Shown: one piece after another, positions 52,654 through 63,771 of the stretch
Layout of the letters: each line of letters opens with the position of its first letter
How positions within the stretch are numbered: the stretch's first letter is position 1
Assembly: GCA_037043455.1 (NCBI GenBank)
Contig: JAWPHD010006753.1
Coordinates: 1 to 64,000, forward strand
Direction: 5' to 3'
Source of the DNA: Cyrtodaria siliqua
Lineage: Eukaryota > Mollusca > Bivalvia > Adapedonta > Hiatellidae
DNA length: 64,000 nt
Notes under the pieces: model-generated
What the model was told of the DNA's origin: nothing
The model's database searches: none
What the model saw: the letters and a program-made list of their open reading frames with translations, nothing else
Program-made: the position numbers and the translations under genes

Positions 52654-55600
52654 TGACGACAAAATCAAATAAGGTCATTCAATGGAACTGCCGAGGTTTA
52701 AAGCCTAATTACGATGAAATCAGCTTACTTTTAAATAAACACAACCCTGTTGCATTTTGTCTTCAAGAAACTTTCTTGAAGAATAGTGATAGAATATCTT
52801 TTAAAAACTATTCATTGTATAACTATATTTGTGATACAGGTGATAAAGCTTCTGGAGGAGTTTCGATTCTTATGAATCAAAACATTCCTCACAGAACTGT
52901 TGCGTTGAAAACTGGTTTGGAAGCTGTTGCGGTCAGTGTTACGATGCACAGAGTTATAACAATATGCTCCTTATATTTACCGCCCAGTTCTTCACTAGAC
53001 CTCAAAGATCTAAATCACCTAGTTGCACAATTGCCATCACCTTTTATACTCTTGGGTGATTTTAATGCACACAACTACATTTGGGGTTGTAAGGATATAA
53101 ACGATAAAGGCAAGAAAGTTGAGGATTTCTTAGCCACAAATAATTTGTGTCTTTTTAATGATAACAAATCACATACTTATTTACATCCAGCTACAGGCTC
53201 TCATTCTTCCATTGATTTAACAATATGCGATCCAACGCTCTTGATGGATTTTTCGTGGAGTGTTGGTGACGACTTATGTGGAAGTGACCACTTCCCCTTA
53301 TTTCTTGAAAATATCGGCCCTCCACTTCTCGAAACTTCGCAACGATGGAAACTTCGCAAAGCTGATTGGGATACGTTTCAATCTCTTTGTGAGGAACAGT
53401 TAAAGCCTTCCGTTTTCGAGGATGTCGAAGACGCAACTGCACTTTTTACAAAAACCCTTCATGATATAGCTGATCAAACTATTCCAAAAACCTCGGCAAA
53501 TCCAAAACGCCCACATAAACCATGGTACGATGATGACTGCAAAAAAGCAGTCAGCGATCGTAAAGCTGCATTGAATACTTTTAACTTGCGGCCAACTCAA
53601 AATAATTTAGATACTTTTAGAGTTTTTCGTGCGAAAGCCCGTCGTACTATTAAGGATAGCAAGAGGAAATCCTGGAGATCTTATGTCTCTAGGCTGAACT
53701 CTCGTTCATCACTTAAGAAGACGTGGGACATGGTCCGGAAAATAAACGGTAAAGGTAATTCTAGTTGTGTAAATCATCTTAAAACTGATAATGAGGATAT
53801 TACTTCTGTCAAAGATATTACGAACACTTTGGCAAAAACTTTTTCTAAAAATTCTTCTTCTGAAAATTGTCAACCAAATTTACTAAAAAATAAGAAACTA
53901 AAAGAACAGAAGAAGCTGAATTTCAAGTCTAAAAATTTGGAGAAATACAATAAACTGTTCACTCTCAAAGAACTTCGAGAATCCCTTAAAAAGGCTCATG
54001 ATACATCAGCTGGTCCTGATGATATCCATTATCAATTATTAAAACATCTACCTGAAACCTGTCTCTCTACACTTCTTGATATATTTAATAAGGTTTGGAT
54101 GACAGGAAACTTCCCCGATTCTTGGCGGGAAGCAATCGTTATTCCAGTCCCCAAACCTGGAAAGGATCATACGGACCCAATAAATTATCGCCCTATTGCT
54201 TTAACGAGTTGTATATGTAAAACCATGGAACGAATGATTAATGAGAGACTCGTTTGGTACCTGGAATCCAACAAGCTGATAACAAAGTATCAAAGTGGAT
54301 TCCGGCGCCAACGAGGTGTCACAACAGACAATCTCATTCGATTTGAATCATTTATTAGGGAAGCTTTCGTAAAGAAAGAACAAATAGTCGCTGTATTTTT
54401 TGACTTGGAGAAAGCTTATGATACTGCATGGAAGTACGGTATCATGAATAATCTTCATGAACTTGGTCTTAGAGGTCGATTAGAAATTTTAATAGAGAAT
54501 TTCTTAGAGGACAGACAGTTTTGTGTCCGAATGGGTTCAACCCTCTCTGACATCCATGAACAGGAGATGGGTGTGCCACAGGGCAGCATACTCTCTGTCA
54601 CCCTTTTTAGCATAAAAATTAACAGTATAGTTAAATGCATCAATCCTGGTGTGGATTGCTCTCTATATGTTGACGACTTTGTTATATGTTATCGTGCAAA
54701 AATCATGAACACTATTGAGAGACAACTGCAACAATGTCTGAATAAACTTCAGACCTGGTCGGATGAAAATGGTTTTAAATTTTCTAAATCTAAAACTAAT
54801 TGTATGCACTTTTGTCAATTACGTAAACATCATGAAGACCCTCATCTAACACTGGATGGGTCACCAATACCAGTAGTAGATGAGACAAAATTCCTTGGTC
54901 TTATTTTCGACCGTAAATTAACGTTTATACCACACCTTAAATACTTGAAGGCCAAGTGCCTTAAAGCTCTTAATTTACTTAAAGTTGTTGCTAACACTAA
55001 CTGGGGAGCAGATCGTAAAGTCCTTTTACAACTTTATAGATCTCTTATCAGATCCAAGCTGGACTACGGCTCAATAGTATATGGATCGACTCGCAAGTCA
55101 TACTTGCAGATGCTCGATCCTATACATAATCAAGGATTACGACTCGCCTTAGGTGCCTTTCGTACATCACCAGCCGAAAGTCTATATGTTGAAGCTAATG
55201 AACCATCACTGTCTCATAGACGGGACAAGTTAGCCCTTCAATATGCCATTAAATTAAAATCTAACCCTTCAAACCCAACTTTCGATAATGTCTTTAATCC
55301 TAGTTGTGAACCTCTTTTTGATCGAAAACCGAAGGCCATCAGACCATTTGGTCTTCGTATTAAATCAAAATTAAGAGACACTGAAATCGACCTAAATTTG
55401 ATTGCCAAGTACAAAGTACCACAAATTCCACCGTGGACTTTGGAAACACCAACAATTATTTTCGAATTTTGTAATAGTAACAAATCCAGTACAGACCCCA
55501 CTGTCTTTCAAAGCAAATTTAATGAAATTAAATCGAAATACAGTAACTTTTAACATATATACACAGATGGCTCTAAAGACGGAGATAAGGTAGCTGCAGC

Positions 55601-56348
55601 AGCTGTTGTTCACAAACGCAGCATAAAGAGCCGCCTGCCTGACAAGGCCTCTATCTTTTCAGCTGAACTTAAGGCAATTGAACTTGCCTTAAATTATATT
55701 CAGGAATCTGATGATGACCATTTTGTAATCTTTTCTGATTCCCTTTCATCTCTTCAAGCACTGGGTAATATGAAACATGATAACCCAGTTGTGCTTCAAC
55801 TTTTAGAAAAGTACAATTCTCTTATAATTAATAATGTTATTATTTTCTGCTGGCTTCCAACCCATGTAGGAATACGTGGTAATGATAGAGCTGATAGTGC
55901 TGCAAAAGCAGCATTAGGTTTACATATATCTGATACCAAATTACCTTATACTGATTTTAAAAGTTGTATTAACACATTTATTCGTAACTCTTGGCAAGCC
56001 GCTTGGGATTTGTCAGTTAACAATAAACTACATTCAATTAAACCGTTACTCGGAGAATGGCGTTCTTCTAGTAGACCCATTCGTCGAGAGGAAGTTGTCC
56101 TTACCCGGTGCAGGATAGGGCATACACGTTATACTCATTCATATTTATTACAAGGTGAGCAAAAACCAGAATGTATACCCTGCTTTGCACCGTTAACGGT
56201 CAAACACATATTGCTGGAATGTGTAGACTTTGATCCTATGCGTCAAAGGTACTACAATGTTAATACTATGACCGAGTTATTTAATACTATAGATTTTAGT
56301 CTAGTTTTAGACTTCCTGAAGGAAGTCAGATTATATAAATCCTTATAA
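52653..56348 (+). CDS. MI ORF2: APE endonuclease, reverse transcriptase, RNase H (one nonsense codon)
   Basis: 1231 codons in one frame apart from TAA at 55551-55553 (CAA in other copies), just before the RNase H domain. The first codon is GTG at 52653, where other copies have ATG (TAGTG against TAATG). The EN domain, residues about 1-230: WNCRG, CLQETF, GDFNAHN, SSIDLTICDP, GSDHFP. The RT includes IPVPKPGKDH, GVPQGS and the catalytic YVDD at about 672-675. RNase H from about residue 970: TDGSKDG, SAELKAIEL, FSDSLSS, GNDRADSAAKAAL; its four acidic residues are all present. The protein would nick target DNA and copy the RNA there; RNase H would remove RNA. The nonsense codon would leave EN and RT intact without RNase H. 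Confidence 0.9.
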
Positions 56349-56572
56349 TATGTTCTTGTATATATTTACTTTTTTATATACCCCTTTTCGAGCATTTGTT
56401 GATTTACATGTATAGTTTATATTACTACCATATCATCCCTTATTTTTTAATAGTTTTACCTGATATATTTACATTAATTTTTAATTAATCCTTCATTTCT
56501 TCATCTTTTATCAGTTTTGCGCACAATATGACCTATTTATGTGTCGGCGTGCCGTAAAACACCATTCATTCA
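56349..56572 (+). other. MI 3' UTR and tail
   Basis: Conserved across all MI copies: ATATGTTCTTGTATATAT, GCATTTGTTGATTTACAT, TCATCCCTTATTTTTTAAT and GCACAATATGACCTATTTAT, then CGTGCCGTAAAACACC and ATTC repeats. There is no AATAAA-plus-poly(A) tail. This is the part the RT would recognise for target-primed synthesis (inference). Confidence 0.75.
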
Positions 56573-57043
56573 TTCTCTGAAACTACTGGATGGATATTCA
56601 TGAAACTTTACAGAAATGTTGCCCATGAAGTCTTGTTGATCCTAGCAAAAATTCATGTTGATGCAAAATCCAAGATGGCCGCCACAGCTAAAAATAGATT
56701 TTTAAAAAATAAGTTTAGCGATTACTTCTTGAAAACTATACTGTAAGTGATATTGATATGGGACTTTTTCTAAAATGATCAGCAAGACATGATGTTGGTC
56801 CATGTCAAAAATCGTTTTGATTCGACGTTAAACATGGCTGCCAGTGGCCATCTTTGGTTTACATAGAGTTATATAGTAAAAACTTGTAGCGACTACTCCT
56901 CTGAAACTACTTGACGGATGTCCGTGAATCTTCACAGGAATGTTGCTCTTGATGTCTAGTTGATCCTAGAAATATTTCAGGCTGGCCGGAAATTCAAGAT
57001 GGCCGCCATGGTTAAAAATAGATTTAAAATAAATAAATGTGTA
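56573..57043 (+). repeat. S-repeat, duplicated block B, left part
   Basis: Paralogue of 41216-41358 plus 48833-49158. It contains the uninterrupted GTTTAGCGATTACTTCTTG target of the TatD element and the same ATACTGTAAGTGATATTG variant. This shows that the two blocks arose by duplication before the TatD insertion. Confidence 0.85.
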
Positions 57044-58052
57044 CAGACCCAGTTGCGTTCAAATACCCCAAAAATGCATTCCGTTTTCGTTTCGTTTGTG
57101 CTCCGTTTGCATTCCGTTTTCGTTTCGTTTGCGCTCCGTTTGCATTCCGTTTGCATTTCATTTTTATGAATGCATTTTTTAAAATGCAAACCATTTGTAC
57201 AAACGAAACTATGGGTTCATTTAAATGCACGGAACGAACGCAACATAATGTGTGCGTTTAAATGCACAAACGGAGAAAATGCATTTGCGTTTGTTCGTTC
57301 AGCGTTTACCAATTGCAACATTTTTGACGATTAAACTACGCATGGTATCAACGCATGCAGTTTTTAGCACAAGTCGGCGACTAATTTTTGTGATCATATT
57401 GAAGAATGTATCCTTTGGTTGACATTATTTGGTGGTGCACATTGATGATTCTGTTTTCTTCCGGGTTTATGTTATTTTCATCAAAAATTTAACATACTTG
57501 ACACTATATAAAAATATGCCGTCTGATTTTATCAACATTATTTTAGTTTTATAATGAAATAATATAAAATATTTGCTACACAATAAATACATTTCTTATT
57601 TTAAATCGGTAAAAATGAAAGTGTGTAACCGTGCTTAAAAAACACCATTTACACAGTGTATTTCTTTCAATTAAGTTACTGCAAAACGCACTTCGTTTAA
57701 ATCGAGACTTCAATTATGTACTCAAAAGTATAATATTGAAAGTTATCCGAAATAGCGAAATGCATTTGCGTTCGTTCCGTTCGTTTCGTTCGTTTTAAGC
57801 GTGTATGTTTTAAAAAATGCATTCATCGTTCGTTCCGTTCGTTTTCAGCGTTTAGCGTTTTACAAAATGCATTCATCGTTCGTTTTTTAAAACGCCGAAC
57901 ACTGAAAACGAACGTAACAAATGCAACGAACGAAATGCATTTTTTAAATATAGATCGTGCAACGATCATTCTGCGTTCGTTCTGCGTTCATTCTCCTTTC
58001 GTTCAACGTTCGTTCTGAATCTATTTGGGGTACTTGAACGCAACTGGGTCTG
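57044..58052. mobile_element. TIR element copy 2
   Basis: 1009 bp, TA-flanked, with the same CAGACCCAGTTGCG termini. It is very similar throughout to copy 1 but without the SINE and with a small local duplication (CTCCGTTTGCATTCCGTTTTC type) near 57110-57150. Noncoding. Confidence 0.85.
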
Positions 58053-59830
58053 TAGCGACTACTTCTTCAAAACTGTAAGTGATATTGATATGGGACGTTT
58101 TCTAAAATGATCAGCATGACATGATTGTGAACCTTGTCGAAATTTATTTCGATGCAACTTTAAAGATGGCCGATCTTTGTTTACATCGATTTATATAGTA
58201 AAAACTTGTAGCGACTACTTCTCTGAAACTACTGGATGGATATTCATGAAACTTTACAGAAATGTTGCCCATGAAGTCTAGTTGATCCTAGCAAAAATTC
58301 ATGTTGATGCGAAATCCAAGATGGCCGCCAAAGCTAAAAATAGATTTTTAAAATACAAGTTTGTAGCGACTACTTCTTGAAAACTATAAGTGATATTGAT
58401 ATGGGACTTTTTCTAAAATGATCAGCATGACATGATATTGGTCCTTCTCAAAAATCGTTTTGATTCAACGTTAAACATGGCTGCCAGTGGCCATCTTTGT
58501 TTACATAGAGTTAAATAATGAAAACTTGTAGCGACTACTCCTCTGAAACTACTTGACGGATTTTCATGAAACTTCACACGAATGTTGCTCTTGATGTCTA
58601 ATTGATCCTAGCCAATGTACAGGTCGGCCGGAAATTCAAGATGGCCGCCACAGCTAAAAATATATTTAAAAAAAACAAGTTTGTAGTCACTATTTCCTGA
58701 AATCAAAATCAATCAGTAGAGCTTCAAGGTCATTGACCTCTTGTTCAATACCCAGATTGGCCGGAAATTCAATATGGCCACCATGGCTAAAAATAGATTT
58801 TCAAAAAACAAGTTTGTACCGACTACTTTTTGAAAACTATAAGTGATATTGATATGGGACTTTTTCTAAAATGATCAGCATGACATGATGTTGATCCTAG
58901 TCGAACATAATTTTGATTCGACGTTAAACATGGCTGCCAGTGGCCATCTTTGTTAACATAGAGTTATATAGTAAAAACTTGTAGCGACTACTTCTCTGAA
59001 ACTACTTGACGGATGTTCGTGAAACTTCACAGGAATGTTGCTCTTGATGTCTAGTTGATCCTAGAAAAATAGCAGGCTGGCCGGAGATTCAAGATGGCCA
59101 CTACGGCTAAAAATAGATTTAAAATAAATAAATTTGTAGCGACTATTTCTTGAAAACTGTAAGTGATATTGATATGGGACGTTTTCTAAAATGATCAGCA
59201 TGACATGGTGTTGATCCTTGTCGAAATTTATTTCGATACGACTTTAAACATGGCCGCTAGCGGCCATCTTTGTTTACATAGATATATATAGTAAAAACTT
59301 GTAGCGACTACTCCTCTGAAACTACTTGACAAATTTTTATGAACTTCACAGGAATGTTGCTCTTGATGAGTTCCATCTAATTGATCCCAGAATATTTTTA
59401 GGTCGGCTGGAAATTCAAGACGGCCGCCATGGCTAAAAACAGATTTTTAAAAAAAAAATTGTAGCGACTACTTGAAAACAGTAAGTGATATTGATATGGG
59501 ACTTGTTCTAAAATGATCAGTATGACATGATGTTGATCCTTGTCGAAAATTATTTTGATTCGACATTAAACATGGGCGCCAGTGGCCATCTTTGTTTACA
59601 TAGAGTTTGTATAGTAAAAATTTGTAGCGACTACTCCTCTGAAACTACTTGACGGATTTTCATGAAACTTCACAGAAATGTTGCTCTTGATGTCTAGTTG
59701 ATCCTAGCACAATTTCAAGTCTGCCGGAAATTCAAGATTGCCACCATGGCTAAACATAGATTTTTAGCTCGACTGATCAGAGCTTATGCCGTGGTGCGGC
59801 GTCCGTCCGTCTGTCCGTCCGCTCTTCTGG
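58053..59830 (+). repeat. S-repeat array, right part
   Basis: About five alternating a/b pairs. GTAGCGACTACT starts at 58981, 59301 and 59623, giving a period of about 320 bp. A tail-type segment (TCAGTAGAGCTTCAAGGTCA) lies at about 58715, followed by a new start, and a lead-type segment (GATCAGAGCTTATGCCGTGG, CGTCCGTCCG) at 59777-59820. So at least two S elements are joined. It also holds the empty site for the TIR element (about 59135). Confidence 0.85.
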
Positions 59831-60083
59831 AGAGGCAGTTGTGGGGTTATTTGCCAGTACAGGGCATACTTGTGGGGATTTTTGCGACTTATGGCTTGCA
59901 GCCCATAAAATATTGATCTAAAAGTGAAGTTCGGTTAATTTCACCCCACAAGTAAAAGTTTGGATTTTCACCCCACAAGATATACGGCCGAGTCGGACAA
60001 ACTATGGACAACGGCCACCATTAAAAAAAAATTAAATCCGACATTCGGAACATCTCGCCTATTATCATAATCTAGACGAAGTA

Positions 60084-60173
60084 TGACGGAATTAGTCGAA
60101 GCTTCCCGATTACTAAGATGCGTGGAAGTGACGGAATTAGTCGAAGCTTCCCGATTACTAAGATGCGTGGAAG
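60084..60173 (+). repeat. Perfect 45-bp tandem duplication
   Basis: TGACGGAATTAGTCGAAGCT starts at 60084 and 60129; two copies in tandem. Fifteen-residue peptides (TELVEASRLLRCVEV) are encoded in both copies, but there is no supporting gene. Confidence 0.9.
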
Positions 60174-60845
60174 ATATGCGCACACAAATTTTCCGCCAAT
60201 TTTCACCCCACAAAGGAAAGCAGACCTACAAGACTGCAGACCATGCAACTTCGAATTTACTTAACTGTTACATCGTATCGTCGATAGTTTACGGTAAGAT
60301 ATTTTTTTGTAGATGTAGATCTAATAGCTGCTTCTGTTTGAAACAATCTATAAATATTTGACTGTTGTCAATAGGAAAAGCGTCAATAGTTTTATGTTAT
60401 CCGGAATTCGGATATTGAATATTTCGGATACAGATCCAAAACCACGTGGAGAACCAATGAAGTCATACAAAATACCATACCATACATATTTTGACAGACA
60501 AACTTATAAACTACATTCAACCAATGTTTAGTAGGAAAAGTGTGGTTAGAAAACGCTTACGAACATGCCTGATATCGGCTCTGATTGCACCTCACAAGTA
60601 AAAATGCACGTAATAATGGCAAAATGTCTGTTCTTATGTGACTTTTGGTAAACAGGAAGTGGTTTGTCAGCCATTTTGCGATCCAGCATGGAGTCGAACA
60701 TGTTCCATATTTTTCATCTTTTTCTTCTTAGTTTTATTTTAATATCGCTTGTTGCCATTAGCCTTTTGATTTATTATGTTTTTACAAGGTGGAATACTTT
60801 ATTTCAAAGTTGGAGTGAAGATAATCATTAAAGGTAACTAGGATA
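60174..60845. other. Noncoding, no gene seen
   Basis: The phrase TCACCCCACAAG recurs near 59940, 59970 and 60200, and CACCTCACAAGTAAAAATG at about 60590. No long ORF. Confidence 0.35.
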
Positions 60846-61100
60846 AGCCGGCATAGCGTAGATAGCGCACTGGACTTCGAATATAGAGGTCCCGGGTCCG
60901 ATCATCAGCCATAGGTGACCATTGACAAGCAAGTCACTGTTTCTTCAGCCAACGCTCTCTATGAGGATTGATATACATTGTCTCTGGTCTACCCACCTCT
61001 GATTCAAGTGGGGAGGTTATCTGTTACCTGTATAGATGGTTTGCGTGCTCCAGTACTAGGTGTAATAACCAGGAACTGAGTGGTTAGGCTAAAACTGATA
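60846..61100 (+). mobile_element. tRNA-derived SINE
   Basis: A tRNA-like head: AGCCGGCATAGCGTAGATAG (A-box-like), an anticodon-arm-like CTGGACTTCGAATATAG, and GGGTCCGATCA (B-box-like). The body runs CTCTGGTCTACCCACCTCTG to GTGCTCCAGTACTAGGTG. I cannot set the 3' end exactly. Confidence 0.6.
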
Positions 61101-61754
61101 CCTTCCACTTATTGTCAGAAATTAACTGTTGGAAATTTATAGGATATAAAATTTCCCATTCCAGAGTCGCGAAAATATATTTCAAATACAAAAGTAATTA
61201 AGGCATTAGATGGTGTTTTTTGTAATGATTAGGATTTCAGAGCTTTTAAGACAATTTACGAAATAATTTTGCTTAGATGCATGGGCCAAAGTTTAAATTC
61301 ATGGTGTTGTAATATTCTTTTCAATCTGTGAGGATGCAAAGTTTCAAATTATGCGAGTCCCATGGATGCATTGAAATTTCTAAAAAAGTTTCAATTGATG
61401 TTTGTTTTAATTATAACAAGGGTTTGTCAATCAATACCTGGATTTTTATCTGTCACTTGCTTTAAGCAGCCTGTTTTACAAAGTCCCTTGACTGGTTGCT
61501 TAAATAAAATTGGGACTCGTTCATTCAATTCCGGGACTCGTAGATTTGAAGTTGAGCGAGTCTAAGGACTCGTGCAATAAAAACTATAAAAATCACTGAC
61601 TAAAAACATGGTTTTGTCTTGACAGAAACAGACTTAATATTTACATGTTTCTTAACACGTCATTATTAAACCCATATAAGAACTCGACATAAAATAAAAA
61701 GCACAAACCTCAATACCTTGCATAAAAACAGGATTCTACTATAGCTCAGTAACT
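61101..61754. other. No gene seen
   Basis: AT-rich. GGGACTCGT is repeated (61511, 61533) and a 67-codon frame at 61362-61565 has no recognisable features. Confidence 0.35.
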
Positions 61755-62440
61755 GTTGGTGTCTTCATTTATGGTATGAGGCTATTACTTGTCAAAGTCA
61801 GTTTTATAATGTGCTGCAGCCCACAACTTTGTCCTAGTTATTGTTTGTCCAAGTCAATTACATGTGGGCTGCAGCCCACAAGACATCACATGATAATAGT
61901 TGGTGTGTTCATTTATGGTATGAGGCTATTACTTGTCCAAGTCAGTTTTTATGGGCTGCAGTCCACAACTTTGTCCTAGTTTTTGTTTGTCCAAGCCAAT
62001 TACCTGTGGGTTGCAGTCCACAAGACATAACATAAATGTTGGTGTCCTCATTTATGGTACTAGGCTATTTTTTGTCCAAGTCAGTTTTTTATGGGCTGCA
62101 GTCCACAACTTTGTCCTAGTTTTTGTTTGTCCAAGCCAATTACCGGTGGGTTGCAGTCCACAAGACATTACATAAATTTTGGTGTCTTCATTTATGGTAT
62201 GAGGCTATTACATGGCCAAGTCATTATTTTATGGGCTGCAGCCCACAACTTCGTCCTAGTTTTTGTTTGTCCATGTCAATTTATTGCGGGTTGCAGGCTG
62301 CAGCCCACAAGACATTACGTTATAGTTGGTGTCTTCATTTACGGAATGGGGCTATTACTTGTCCAAGTCAGTTTTTTATGGGCTGCAGCCCACAATTTTG
62401 TCCTAGGTTTTGTTTGTCCAAGTCAAGTTATTGCAGCAAT
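61755..62440 (+). repeat. Tandem repeat of about 140 bp, nearly five units
   Basis: ATGGGCTGCAG begins at 61951, 62091, 62231 and 62378, with an earlier variant at 61809. Each unit carries CCACAACTTTGTCCTAG, TTTGTTTGTCCAAG, GGGTTGCAGTCCACAAGACA and TTCATTTATGGTATGAGGCT. Frames overlapping it are by-products of the repeat. Confidence 0.88.
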
Positions 62441-62454
62441 AATAAAAATAAGAT

Positions 62455-63125
62455 TTCAGGCAATAATAGCTCGATCGGGCTTAATCTAATGAAAACCGCT
62501 CAAAAACTACGCGTCGGTGTTTTGCTGAAAGTGAGTCACAAAAATATTAATTGTAATTATTTATTTAATGCGCAATATTGGTTAACGTTTACCTTATTAT
62601 CTATGGGGATATGGACGCGGATTATTTCAATAAAATCAGCATCAAGACTACATACACTCTCTTCAGTGGCGTTGAAGTCATAAATGGTATAAATTTTGAC
62701 AAATGTTACAGCGGTATTCATCGCTATCGCTGTCAACATCATCTGTTCTAAAAATATACGTCAAGTTTTTTTACTTTCGGTTTCAGTTAAATTGTCGAGA
62801 TGCTGATAATAACCAGCATCAAATGTATTCGTAAGAGTTTTATCTTTACCCTGGTTTCAAATGGCGATGCTTGACAAAATTTGTTTATTAAATTGATGAA
62901 TTTGTGAAAGTGAGCTGAGTTTGTCTCGGTTTGGTACTCATTTTTAATCCCCATAGACAATAAGGTAAACTTCAACTATTTATGCGCATTAAATAAGTAA
63001 TTTCAATTAATATTGTTTTGTTGATATGTTCATTTGAAGTAAAAATGTAACTATGTCAGGACTTTCAGTTTCAATTATAAGTTTCTTTTCATTAAATTAA
63101 GCCTGATCAAGCTATTAGTGCCTGA
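62455..63125. mobile_element. Foldback-like element with imperfect inverted repeats of about 165 bp
   Basis: The left arm (62455-62618: AGCTCGATCGGGCTTAATCT ... TATTTAATGCGCA ... GTTTACCTTATTATCTATGG) is the inverse of the right arm (about 62940-63125: CCATAGACAATAAGGTAAAC ... TGCGCATTAAATAAGTAATT ... ATTAAGCCTGATC ... GATCGAGCTT). The arms are diverged. It contains no transposase ORF. No target duplication could be read. Confidence 0.65.
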
Positions 63126-63708
63126 TCGAGCTTTTAAGCCCGATCGGGAAATGATCCCAGCCTGTTAATATAAAGAATGATTTGTAAGGCAGGAGAAAGC
63201 TACCATTAAAATATTGTTGAATTGTATGTTTATTTTTACTTTCGTTTTCAAGACTGTAGATATAATGGTATCTAATCAGCAGTTAGTTGTCCGATTCACC
63301 TACAATTATCCTGGTGATACTAATTATCGGGGATGCTAATATTTCAATTGTCAGATTAAAAACAAAAATATTTTGAAAGATACAACCTGTTTTATAAGTC
63401 ACTGTAAAAAATCTGTGGGGCAAGTTTTTACTTGACAGAGTAATTTCAGCTATCCCCGATAATAAGTTAAAGTATACCCCGATAATTGATTTACAAGTGT
63501 GGCCAGGTTTTGCGTCGGAATTAATTCTGTGGATGCAGGCTGAACATAAATTAATTCTAGTGTTAAATTAGAGAAACTGTGTTTTTCAAGGTTCACATAT
63601 TGCAGCTCACAAATACAACACATTGTAACTAGTAGACCCTTATGAATTGCTTTGTAATACTTCACTAATAATGCTACTTCTGAAATTAGTTTTGATCTTT
63701 TATAGAAA
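63126..63708. other. No gene seen
   Basis: AT-rich; CCCCGATAAT is repeated (about 63455, 63477). It ends in TTTTATAG, a possible acceptor. Confidence 0.3.
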
Positions 63709-63771
63709 ATGGGAAGAAAACGAAGAAGGCCAGGTGAAAGTCAGTCTGACGAAGGAGGTGCCAGTCAGTCT
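63709..63771 (+). CDS. Candidate first coding exon of a gene running out of the window
   Basis: ATG at 63709 opens a 21-codon basic-then-acidic peptide (MGRKRRRPGESQSDEGGASQ plus Ser). The exon stops exactly at a consensus donor TCT|GTAAGT (63771/63772). A TTTTATAG acceptor lies just before the ATG. The basic start would suit a nuclear protein. The next exon is outside the window, so function is unknown. Confidence 0.4.

Larger units (their letters stand above)
50564..56572 (+). mobile_element. MI LINE copy L11, full length (about 6.0 kb)
   Basis: The 9-bp target duplication TTCTCTGAA is at 50555-50563 and 56573-56581. The structure is: C-run, 5' UTR of about 660 bp, ORF1, ORF2, 3' UTR of about 225 bp, (ATTC)n. 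Domain order (zinc-knuckle ORF1; APE EN, RT and RNase H in ORF2) places it in the I superfamily of non-LTR retrotransposons; the exact clade (I or Nimb) is an inference. Only one nonsense mutation is visible in ORF2, so this is the youngest-looking MI here. Confidence 0.92.

Noticed and set aside
53191..53600. Minus-strand ORFs opposite MI ORF2
   Set aside because: Shadow frames of the EN and RT coding sequence, also present over other MI copies at the same alignment positions.
57024..57261. ORFs with NANGAQTKRKR-type repeats near 57.0-57.3 kb and 49.1-49.3 kb
   Set aside because: They are translations of CGTTCGTT/AAATGCAT low-complexity sequence inside the TIR element.
60084..60173. Short protein repeat TELVEASRLLRCVEV as a coding feature
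   Set aside because: A simple 45-bp duplication with no upstream or downstream coding support on either strand.
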